64,000 nucleotides of DNA, from positions 1,868,533-1,932,532 of the forward strand of contig CM056570.1 in assembly GCA_029721515.1 (NCBI GenBank), in the 5' to 3' direction. The notes beneath the pieces are model-generated. The model ran no database searches and had not been told where the DNA came from. It saw only the letters and a list, made by a program, of their open reading frames with translations. This document shows, piece by piece, positions 28,701-41,400 of the stretch. The stretch comes from Synanceia verrucosa. Taxonomy: Eukaryota; Chordata; Actinopteri; Perciformes; Synanceiidae. The translations under genes and the position numbers were made by a program. How positions within the stretch are numbered: the stretch's first letter is position 1; the number at the start of each line of letters is the position of its first letter.

Positions 28701-31189
28701 AGGGAAAAGGTTGATCGTTCAGGACTTCCTGGGATCCATGCCTCGTTTCAGCAGTTTTGCCCAGTTTAAGTCACAGAATATTTTGTACTCTGAAAACAGT
28801 GAATAGCTCAAATGAAAGAAGAGACTCTCTACCTCTGATAAAACAAGAATGGAACAAGATAAAAAACAAACATTTTTTTCATGATGAAATAGAGAGTCTC
28901 TTCTTTCATTTGAGCTATTCACTGTTTTCAGAGTCATAGTACAAAATATTCTGTGGGTCTAGAAATATGACTCAAAATGGACAAAAACACTGGAACAAGA
29001 CACTTTCTGTTTTAGAAAACGGCTGAAACTAAATGAGATTAAAGTGTGGAGCGACAGCATGAAAATCACCCTGACAGAAGTTTGGAGACGAGGTTCTGAG
29101 CTTTTTAATCCAGCAGTCATTGTGTTTATATACGTAACTATAATTCAACATTTGCGTGTTCTCAGCTCGAGTAATAAGCTGTAAAATGCTTAAATCAGCA
29201 CTCGGCACAATGCTGACTCCAACAGCCTGTTTCAACAAAGCTTTTAACATCCTCATCAAATATTAAGTGACTCCTATAGAACCTGACTGGACTCCACAGG
29301 AGGCCAAGCATAACTGGCTGCTTATGAATCATATATTGATCATATCTGAGCTGTTTGTGGACAGTCGCTGTATAAAATATTATATTTTCGCTCGTACAGA
29401 ACTTCAAAGCCTGGATGAGTCTTTAGTCACCACACATGAGCAAAACCTCATTAAATAAAGAGTGTGGAAACAGATAAAAATACACTTTACGCTTATTGTG
29501 GTTTATTTTTCGTAAAAATGTGTGCTGTTGTCTTACGTCTTTTATTTTTACTGTTTTTTTTTTCAATTTCTGTGAAAACACACTCACTGGTGTTTTTTTT
29601 CCTTAACCTCAATGATTTGCTGCTTTTTATTTAGTTCACAACATTACATACAGCATCCTACGAAATATAATTCTTATCCATCACGGTATGAACTAGAGAT
29701 GTATTGATCTGATATTGATATCAGATATTGGTCTGACATCAGCAAAAAAAAAAAAAAAAATTACTTCTGCCTATATCTAAAATCTCATATAGAAACACTG
29801 TTCTGGGTCATCTCATTTATTTTTTTTTATTTAATTTAGTCAATTGTAGATTATTCTTATGTTTAAGTTTAACTAGTGGTGATTTTGTACTTTATTCATA
29901 TAAGATATTTATATATAATATATAATTTTATTTATAATAATTTTTTCAGATATAATGAGGTTATTTTTCAAGATCTTCCCATTTATTATTATTTTATTCA
30001 ATTGTAGAATATTCTCATGTTAAAGGTTAAAATTGATGTAACCTGTTTGAGTAATATCACCTGATCAAGCCTTTTCTAACAGTCATTCTAACAAACTACA
30101 AACTAAGGAAAAAAAGTCTGTATTATTAGTGCTGAGATTGTATCGGATCAACGGATCGGTATCGTATGTGAAGTCAAGAAGTTATATCAGGACTTTAATT
30201 CACTGTAATCTGTTGAGGTTCTTCCTCTTCTTTTATAGACACACTGTTTTAATTTGTTCCATTTTGCTTTATTTTCATTTACATTTATTTTTTATATTGG
30301 TTTTGTTCCACTGTTGCTGCTCTTGAGTTGATTTGTTTGTTTCTCTTTATATTGTTTCTGTCACTTTCCCTTTAAATTTCTCCACATTTGGCCTGATAAA
30401 GATGTATTTTCTCTTGTTTGACATGGCTTTAGGTGCTAACTTTGCAGCCAGACATGTGCCTGGCACACCGCTAGCATTTAGCGTTTAGCAGCTACAGAGG
30501 CTTGCAAAGGATTTGGTGGTGGAGACCAAAACAGAGAAAATATTTATGATAACGATAAAGAAGAAATGTTAATATGTCAGGAGACATTCACAGCTTGTTG
30601 CCCCTAAAGTAGAAAAAATAAGCATAAATGTCATGTGTTAAGACATGTACAAATGAGGACATAAACATCCACATTTGATGAGTATTTTTAAGAAGTGCAG
30701 AGCGTGAGTGAAAATGTTTAATTCCTGCCTGAGCTGTAAAAAATGGAAACAGGTTCCTGAGGTCAGAAAAGTGGAGAAAAGCGTGACCACGGTATCTTTC
30801 TGAAGCATTTATGATGCAGATTATGATTTCCTCGTGTGTGTGTGGTGAGATCACAGCATCACCACTTCCACTCTCATCTTCCCCCGAAACGCCTCGTGGG
30901 ACTTTACCTCATTTCACAAGCGTGGGAAAAGAAAAAGTGGAACAAAATATAGTGAGCTCCTTTTTTTATTGAACGTTTCGTTCTTTCGAAGTGCAAGGAG
31001 AAGATATTCAGCTGGAAAAAGTTTGACTTTGAAGTGAAATGTGCGGCGGCGGCATGACGGCAAAAAAGGGAATCAGTGATTGGTCGAGGGAGAGGAATAT
31101 GCACTGATAGCAGTCGATTACAGATTGCTGCAGGAAGTCTTTCATGTTGTTTAACCCTCCCTCTGTCCTTGATATGACCTCGTCCACTG

Positions 31190-31226
<37 letters not shown>

Positions 31227-34200
31227 ATACTTTAAACACACACCATAACAGCCATGAAAAACTGGACTGATAAACAATTAGCTCCACTGCTAATGTCTAT
31301 TTCTGGTTGCACACCTTATTAAGGATGTGTCCCCTCGCTTCCTTCCCTGTCGGGTTTGAACGAGGACATGCAAATATATTCCACTCAAACAGCAGCAGTG
31401 TGTGTGTGTGTGTGTGTGTGTGGGCGCACACTCTCAACTGTCTACTCAGTAGCAAGCAATTAGGCTGATGTCTCTTTGAAATGTTACTCAGCGAGAATTC
31501 GCCTGACAAGTGAGAGCGGCGTGGACGTCGAAGGGCTGGGAAACTAGAGGCCTTCACTTCAGCAGGCAGATGTCACCGGACACTGAACCCCTGGAAGAGG
31601 GTGGTCGTCACGGCAACGAACTCCACCGGAGCCAACTGAGTTAAAACTGTGAAATAAACTTCCTCCTCCGACTCAAGTAAAACAAACAGGTGAGACAAGC
31701 GAGGAGCAGCGAGGGTCATGGAGCGATACAGGAAGTGTTTAAAAGCTGTCATCAGTCCAGCTCGTGACCTCGTTGATAATCATCAAATGAAAAACAAAAC
31801 ATTTCACTGAAAGGAAACCCTCCAGAAGCATCATTACTCTTGTCCCGTCAAAATAAAGTACGCTGAAATGTGTCTGCAGGTGTGAAAAAGATGACAGCTC
31901 GCAGGTTAATTGAAGAAAACATGGTTTATTTGCATCTTTAGTAATGAGCTAATCCAAAAATAAAGTGCTGCTTTTATTTTGTGATACTTGGATTAGATCA
32001 GACCCTGCACACCAGGAAGTCATGCAGACACAGACGCTGAATAAAATGAACTTTAAACTATCAAAGAGCCTCAGCTCCTCCTGCAACAGGAGGCCTACAA
32101 AGAATCAACAAACCTGACTTTATTCACTATTCTGCATTATTTCCTCTGGTCCTCACTTCTTCAAAGGTCTATTTGAGAGATAAGAGTCAAGATTTAGACT
32201 GTGATTCAGGGAGTTATGTATGAGAGTAAGAGCTGGAGTTAAGGTTAAGGTAAGGGGTGTAGAAGTACAGGGATGGAAAGAGAAAATTATGGTTTATTAA
32301 TATAACAATAAGTGAAAGCTAACTGACTTATTTACGTCAAAAGAAACATAATTCTAACATATTTTATAGTTTTCCTCACCTTACTTTAAGAAAAAAAACC
32401 TAATAAATATGTTAAATATTTCTGTCTCAAGTAATATTTTCTACTACCAGCCATAAAAAAATTATAGTTTTTCCATTAATCCACAAACTGTCGAAGCTTT
32501 CCAGCAGCAGAAATCTAAAACATGAATGCGAAGCGATCACAAGAGCAGCCTCAACTTTGAGAAACGTGTCTGATTCATGTCTTTGAGAGAGAAATCCTGC
32601 ATTTTCATCTGTGATTGGGCAGCAGTGATGCATTTCACACGAGAAGCTGGAAGGAAGAGAAAATGATGGGGAACCTTTTGTACCCATTCCCCCCGCCGGA
32701 TTCTTTCATACGTCCTGTGTTACATAATGAGATGCAGATATGAAAGTGGGGGATCTTGGTGTGTTTCAGAGTCTTCAAAACGTCTTTTCATTTCTTAAGA
32801 AATCCTCTTTCACCTCCTCTTTCAGTTTGCAGCGTCTTCATCGTCTTTTCTGCTGTTTCTTCTGCTCGACACTCCTGAGGAGCTCTTAAACCAGAGTCAC
32901 CTCCAAACTGCTCCTGCTCTACTGTACCCATGCATTATTAATTATTAAGAGCCGCCTGTGTTAGTAAAAGCCCAAAAGACTCGAGGGAAAGGAATTTAAA
33001 GGCTGGAGCAAATCCTAAAACAACTTCGCCGGGAGCAGCGTTCCCATGCCGGCCAACGCTGATGTACATTTTTTTACTCTCCAACTTCTCCTGACTGCTG
33101 CCGTGGCGATTTTAGGGCGTGATGGAGCAGAAAACATGTTTGAGAAACAAAGTGGTGGAAAGAGATGAGGTGGTTTCCCTTTTTGTTCCTCAACATGAAC
33201 ATTTTTATTATGTGCTTTGTTATAATTTCAGTCCAGTTAAACTTGTTTAAATGACACAAGATGGCTTAGTTTGTTTGTTTTATGGGTTGACGGGATTTTA
33301 TTTTTCTGATTTTAGGGGAAATGCAGATATTTTGGCCTCATTGTGACCTCTTAGCGGGGAGCTGGACATGTTTAACTCACTGAGTGTCAGTCATTTTATA
33401 AAACACATCTTGTTCCAGTGTTTTTGTCCATTTTGAGTCATATTTCTAGACCCACAGAATATTGTGTACTATGACTCTGAAAACACTGAATAGCTCAAAT
33501 GAAAGAAGAGACTCTCTATTTCATCATGAAAAAAATGTTTATTTGTACCTTGTTCCATTCTTGTTTTATCAGAGGTAGAGTAGAGGACACTTTCACCAAA
33601 ATCACCACTTTTTCTCCAGATTCTGTTTGTTTTGCTCTCTAATCTCGATCGTCTCCTCTTCTTTCTCCCATAGTGTGTCTTTTGGGGTGACATTTGGAGT
33701 ATTTTAAGACGTTTAAAACAAGTAATGAAAATAATATCCTCGTGGGTTAGCTGTCCAGGCTACCGCGCTGCTCAAGAACGCTGCCAGGGTCGGACCAAAA
33801 ATCGACGCGTCTTGAGTACTGACAAGTCTACGTAGCATGATCAATACAGCTGAATGTAGAAATCAGCCCAAGTTTAGTGTTCCTTTAACGATGCTCTTTG
33901 GTGGATTATTTGTTTGCTGAATTCCAGGAGAAGTTTGGACAGATTCAGAAAGATGGTTGATCTAATTTTATCAGCATGTTTCATCGTTAGTTATGACTGT
34001 GTTGTTTGTTTCCTCAATTTTTTGAATGGAGTTCTGCTTCATGACCTGTGAGCACCGATTAATCACTTTAACATCCTAATATTTACACTTCATATGTTCA
34101 TACACATCAAATCACTCAGTGCAGATCTGCTAGAACAAAGTTTACAACAATCTGTATATTATTATTAATATTTACTGCACATCCAATTTGTTTACCAAGC

Positions 34201-35443
34201 AGCCTAGGAGAGTAGAGGATCTAGGTATAATCCTGGGTATTAACCTGTGAATTGACTGTAGTTAAAACGTAATATTCAGTAAGCCGAAATAAATAAATGC
34301 TCCCATTTTAATAGCAGCCTGGATACAAAGAAGCACTAAAGCCCAAATCCCTGCATTAGCCTGGAAAAAGCCTTTAAATAATATCAGGGGTGAAGTAAAG
34401 TGAGCACTGTTGGCACCTTTTATTTTTTAAATAAATTTACTCTCAGATAATTTAAACACAAACGTCAACGCTGATGTCACCCACCTGTTTAAGAGCTCGA
34501 TCACCCACACAAGCAATAAGACAGTAACAACAGGAAGTGTTTAGAAGAAGAGGAGCGAACGTACCGCATGGAGAGGATTCCCCTGATCGATGGGCACCTT
34601 GAAGTCAGCCTGGAGCTCATCGAATGCTGTTATCTGTGAGGGGAACGAGGGAAAGAAGTGAGGACAGACGCACAATACAGGATGAGACGTGTTGCTCTGA
34701 AAGCATCATCATCATCATCATCATCAGACTATCCAGTGTATTGTAGCCTTATTTTTTTAATTTTTCACAGGTTGAAATAAATAAATCCTCTCAATTTCGC
34801 CAACATGTGAACCATAAAGATATGAAAAGAATTCCTCTTAAACTATTTCCCTCACAGTCATCACACTCCAGCACCCTCAGCTCTTCATTGTCCTCATCAT
34901 TAACATGATCAAATCTGCCCGGCGGCTCAACATTTGCACGCGAGCGACTCAGAAATCAGAACCTCTTGGATCGGTGTCATTTGATCCTGCCGCCCACCCA
35001 CTGCTGCATTGTGGGAAAAGCCCCCAGTAATGACAAACAGCGGGAAAAAAACAGAAACAATAAGTAAAAGTAGGCAACAGTTCCCTGGTGTTGCATGTGT
35101 TGCAGTGGAGGCACTACAAAGACAGATGTCAGAGTGACTCGCTGGCCTCAGGAGAGTTTATCAGTGTGTGAGACGCTGCTATCCATGCATTGAGCGCTAC
35201 ATGAGGAGGGAACAGAGGCGTGTGCGTTTGCACATGTGAATGCGCTGTGCGTCCTCCCAGTACGGGGAATTAACATCAGAGAGACGGCGGCGGTTCGGGT
35301 TATTTCCCCGGGCTCGCCCCCGCACTGACAGGCAGCTCTTTACATGTTATTTCCCAAAGGATCCCAACAGTGATCCTGGCTCACTGCCTCGCTCTGCTAC
35401 AGTATGTTAGCCTCCCTGGGGCTGTTCCTCATGGGCGACGGCA

Positions 35444-35494
<51 letters not shown>

Positions 35495-38400
35495 GAAGCT
35501 CGGTACGTATTCATTCACTCCACAGAGACATGGACATAAAAGTGCAGCAGATATACCTCGCCTGTCTTTACGAGCAGGAGGAGAAGATCATGGACGCTCT
35601 GGATGGATGTCAGGCTGCAGGGATCGTTCACTTTATCAAGACTTGACTGAGCAACGAGTAGATAGACGACTGGAGCAACAGTTTATCCATCCACCTTTTC
35701 TCCCAATCGAGGTGGAAGCAGATGACAGAAGACCGTCCAGATGAATATGAGGAATCATAACCACAAGTCTGAATCATCTGATAAACAGAAGTTTAGCCTC
35801 AAGCTAACTGTCGCCCACCAGGAGAAAGTTTGTTTACCTGCAGGCCCCTCAAAGATTCACCACTTTATCAGGCAGAGGATGTTTGCGCATCCCATGATGC
35901 TGTTGTCAGGGGCAACGGCTCCTGGTGAGGTCACCACCCAAGTCAAAGCAGGAGTGATTCAGCAGCTCTTACCTCTAATTTCCACTGAACGCGGAACGCC
36001 GCCGACGTGCCGAAAGAAATCGACAGAGCTCCTATTTTTGTCGGACGTCGGAGCACGAATTCAGCGCCGAGCAGATCATGCAGAACAGGAAGTCGTGTAC
36101 AGACACAAAATTAAACATCCGGTTTATTTTCAAAATAAAATAATCTGTGTTAATGGTGGATCATATAATCGGTTGCCTTCTACTCAGTGGACACAGGGTG
36201 GTTCTCTTTCACTGACGCTCCACTACAACCCACTATATCGCAGGATTATACGTGATTCAAAAGATCTTGTTAGTCAGTGAGATCACATTCTCGCGATTCC
36301 AGCTGTCCGGTGGAGCTGCAGCAGGCGGATCTGGTGGGTATTGATGGACAACAGACGATGAGCGTCGATGGACGTCGCCGTCGTTATTTTTTTATGTGAA
36401 ACTGTCGTCTAGAGCACAACTTCCCGGTGGGAGGAATGAAAAATAAAAGTACAGAGTGAGCTGAATAAAACCGTCATCTTGCGTTAAAGTGGTCCAGGAA
36501 GTGGGCTGCAGACCTGTACTGTAGAGACTTTCAAAATAAACCTAAATAAGCCACTGAGGGTCAGACTAGGTGAACTTTTTTTGGGAAATAAACCAACGTC
36601 CAGAAATCTTCCATCTTATTCAAACAGCCACATGTCGGGGAATTATTTTGTTTTTGTTGAAAACCTGTTCATGCTCAGCTTGTATAATGTTATACAACCA
36701 ACAGAGATGATGGTTAAAACTAAAAAACATAAGGCCGTCATTGACTATAAGCTGCAGCTGGCCTTGAAGGGAAAATCCACCCTAAAACAAAAATTCCCTC
36801 CCTTGATTTCTGACTGTTCAGTCAGTCATGATCAGAGGCAACATTTGCACCAGAGCTGCAGAAAAAGAGGCCCAAAGCCTGAATCTGTGCTACGCTCTGA
36901 GGGTGATCCCTGCTGAAGATCCACTGGTAGCAACTACAGCTTCTTCTTTTCACAAATCCACTTCTAATGTGATGTGGAAGTCTGTCTAAAGGGACTGCTT
37001 TGAAGTCCAGGTTGTTTGGCAGCGACAGCGAACATCCTGGCATCCTCTGCTCCTCTCTTGGCTCCTGGATCCTGCAGAAACAGAGTCTGAGACCAGGACC
37101 AGACCAGACCGAGGACCGACACCTTCCTGTGTGTCTGAGGGGAAAGCAGGGAGACGCCGACATGACGGAGCCTCATTAGTTTCACTGCATGGATGGAAAC
37201 CAGGAAGTTGAAGCTGTGACCCTCCGTGCTGCCTTCAAGGCATTCATATGGAAATAACAAGATTAAAAACAACAACAGCAATCAGAGGAACGAAGACTAC
37301 AAGGTCCAATTTAATAATTAAAGGTCTCATCTCAATTATTCATTGGGATTTTAAACTCACTCGATATGGGTTAATTTTCTGAGCAGCCTTTGATGAACAA
37401 CACAGAGCCCAACGACAAACACTACGTCTGTTTCTCTGCATTAACCAGCAGACGTGATGCAAGTTTACAACACATTGACCGCATCGAATTTTCATGTTAT
37501 CTCAACGCAGTGCCAAGCTAACCAGGGATGGGGGAAGGTCTGGTGTGAGCGGCATTTAATTATTTGTGAAAATTTATTTTTTATGTAAGTTAAACTAGTG
37601 GTTATTTTGCACTTTAAAACATATATTTTTTTGTTTTTTTTGGATTAATTGAGGTCATTTTTCAGGATCCCCCCCAAAGAAAATAAAAAATAAAATAAAA
37701 AAAATAGTCATGTTTTGGACCAATTTTAAATCTAGAGCAACTTCCGCATGTTGAAATAAAAACTAAAACAAAAATTAACAGGGTAACTTTGATATATGTG
37801 TACATATATATGTACATACTGTATATGCAACTTGTATTTTAAGCTGCATTTTATATTTCCAACTCAACTTCCAACAAAGTGATCTATGTGGAATATCACA
37901 ATATATCGCAATATCACAATAATGTATCATACCGCGACTCAAGTATCACGATATGTATTGTGTCGTGAAGCTCTTGCCAATACTCACTCCTATTTTCTAC
38001 CATTCTATACCACAAAATAAGTGATAAAAATCTGTATGATTAGTGATGATATTGTATCAGATCAATATTGGTATCGGCAAATCGACAGGCTGCAATATGC
38101 GTATCGTACCTAAAGTGAAAATGTTGTATCAGGACACTGCTACTGCAAAGTTTGGATGAATTACAGACAAACCTATAACTGAGGGAGTCTGAACTAAAAC
38201 TATCAAACATCATTACTCCTCAGAGTCTTCGGCTTCCCCATGCTGGACGTCAACACGGACCTTCGTCTCCTGCACACTCGGCTTTTAGTCGCTAACGTGT
38301 CGTCGGTGTCGGCCTGTATCTGAGCTGAACACCTTGGCAGGGGCAGACAGCTGCAGAAGCTACTGATGCTAATAATCACTGCTGGCACAGTTAACCCTTC

Positions 38401-41400
38401 ACTGTGACGAGATCAAACCAAACAAATCTCTTCCCTCTGGAAAATTCTGCATGCACAACTCTGCTGTCAGGACTTCCTGCGAGGCGCCGAAGCCGAACGC
38501 TAAGCACATATTCAGCCGTGATGGATATCATCTGAGCATATGCATGAAATGATGCAGCAATGACATTACTGCAAGGAAATATTGTCCTAAAATCAATGGT
38601 TATGTCACCATGGAAACACTGAGTCCAACCTCACAGGCTGTTGGTGGCCTCATGCAGGAGGAGATACAAAAACTCTTATTTTTGTTTCGTTCTGATTTTG
38701 ATTCCTGGGAATCATCAACGTTGTCTTATTTCTGTGCTTTGCTCAAACAACAGAAGAGATTTTACGAGTGTTTGAGAATGAAAATAACAGGAAACATCAA
38801 AACCATAAAAATGTAAATTATTATATGGTTCATAGATGTGACTACGTCACGACAGAATAAAAACTTTCAACCAGAAGACCATCGTGTCTCAATTAAATTT
38901 ACATTTCTGACATGTTTTCCATACTTCTGTCTCATGTTTTAAGTATGAATTTTTCTTAGTTTACCACTTATTCATTTTCCTAAACCTAAGCGGTTTTGTT
39001 GCCTAAACATAACTGACCGGTTCACAGTGATGCTGTGGCATTAAATGACATGCAAAACACCTAAAAACGTTATGATGACATGAGGGATAGCCTATAAATG
39101 TTGTGATATGTAGTTGGGATAATCATGTTTACTTTATTAAAGGTTGTTTATTTCACTTCTGGACTTTTTCTTTGGTGGCATTTTTCAAATATTTGTCGCT
39201 GAATGAAACTGGACAGACTTATTACAGTCCTTTATTGTTTGCTGTCAGGATGCAATGATAATTTAACAAACTTAATATAACCTATTTGAAACTGCTACCC
39301 TGTGACTGTAACCCAAGAGAAAACATGTTTCCTTAAATGTGAGTTGAAGTGTTCATACGTCGTTACGTTTATACATATTGATCAAATCAAATATTTCACA
39401 TATTATTTCATAACCTTTATCTACACCATCTAAAGCTGCTAAGGTGCCAGCAGACTCCCTGAGTCTCTTTTCAAGGAAGAAGAATCAATAAAAACCCAGC
39501 TGATTCTAAATCCGCAGACTTTATTCACCTTGTCAACTGCAATAAGCGTCCAGAGAATCAAGAAAAAAAGTGACTCGTCTGATGTTGCGATCAATGCACG
39601 TGGTTAATGGGAACAGTCGTCTGCTCTTAAAGACATTAAAAAAAAGTGATGAGACCTGCACTCTGGTTCCTTGGAACATCATCACTGAGAAATGACAAAT
39701 AAAAGAGCGGATCGCTTTTCAAACCTGTCGCTGTTTGTATGTGAAGGTGACAGTAAAGGAGGAAAAGGATGGCTACCATGGTGCAGAGTGTGCACTGAGC
39801 ACTGGAACAACAGAAACAGTGGAGGCAGGATGATGGATGAGGAGCCGGCAGGGGTTAATGAACATGTGGAGCGATGCACAGCCGACCCAGCTACACACTG
39901 AACACCACCTCCATTATAGCCTCGGGCGCCTGGTGCCAGGAGGCCTTGTTGACTCTTTGCTTCATTGAGATTACGATCGGTTGTATCACCGAGCATTTCT
40001 TCCCCCAATGTCTCACTAGGGCACCTTGAGGCCGAGCTACGTCCTGGTTTGTACAGTTCAGGGGAGCATGGAGGGAAATCACCGTGGCGCTACATGCTAA
40101 CGCTAACACCCAGAGATTGCTCTTATACCTGTCAGTCTACTTAAAATCAAGTGGCGAACAAACACAAACAGTTAAGAGAGCCACGTCTGTCAGCCAATTA
40201 TTTTGTTTTTAGTAATTTTTAGGAAAACTTAAGTTGACAACAGACCCGACCAGTCAAAGTGGAAAGTGTTCGAATTACACCACAGAGATCAAAACAGGAA
40301 GTGGAGACGATCGAGATTAGAGAGCAAAACAAACATTTTTTTCATGATGAAATAGAGAGTCTCTTCTTTCATTTCAGCTATTCAGTGTTTTCAGAGTCAT
40401 AGTACAAAATATTCTGTGGGTCTAGAAATATGACTCAAAATGGACAAAAACACTGGAACAAGACACTTTGTGTTTTATAAAAGGGCTACCGCTCAATGAA
40501 TTAATTGCAAATGAAATGTTAATTAAACCCAATTTTTAGACGAATAAAATATATTTTTACTATTTGTTTTGTGAGTGTGACCTGTAGAATTGTCATAAAA
40601 TAAAAAAAATTCCGTGCAAAAGATTTGAAAACATGAGCAATGACGGTAATGAGTCCAGCTGTTATCATCAGCCAGTCACGCTGACGTTATGAAGTCTTAT
40701 TATTATCTAAGATGACGTCTAACTTTTTTCCAGCAAAGCTTATTTTTTTTTTTTAAAAAAAAGGAAAAAGTTGAACATTAAACTCCTTCCATGGTGTTCA
40801 GTGAACGCTGAGTGAATTATTTCGCTGCCACAAACTGAACATTAAGTGGGAAGCTGGCTGTGCTTCATCTTTATTTTATTGCCGTTATTAAGACATGAAT
40901 AATCCAGATGAAGACGCTACGAACTACGAGTGCCCTCCTCGCTTGGTTCTGCCGTCTCTACTTAATTATTTCACCCTCACATCTCTTTATCTATTTCTGC
41001 ATTTGCGTCCCATGCTGTCAACCTCGTCTCCCAGAGACGCCGTCACCTACCAGCAAACTTCAGCTTCTCCACACACGACTTTCATTTAATCTCTCGCTGC
41101 TGTCGTCTTTTGATCGCTTCCTGTATCTGTACCGACTCACAGCTTTGCGTCCGTCTGTTCCTTCCTTTTTCACGTCTGATCATCAGTTTGTTTTCTTCTC
41201 CAGCAGTCCAGTCTGCCCTGGTCTCAACTCCCAATAAAAAAAACAGTAGATCTCATCGTCCTGTTTGTTATTTTTCTTATGAGTTTGGGTTAAAACAAGT
41301 GGCAAGCATGGATGTTAACAAAAACGCCAACATTTAAGTAGTTAAAATAAGAACAGAAGTGGTGTTTCTGTAGTATGGAAGCTACTTGACAAATCCGTCC

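Larger units (their letters stand above)
30210..33370. other. Intron 2 stretch without recognised genes
   Basis: Two CA/GT microsatellites and unique sequence. TGCATTATTAATTATTAAGA (32930-32950) followed by GC-richer DNA (32990-33060) is a weak candidate regulatory block. Confidence 0.35.

Noticed and set aside
35741..36280. 179-codon plus-strand frame
   Set aside because: No recognisable domain, no splice context, and part of it looks like a non-coding fish repeat.
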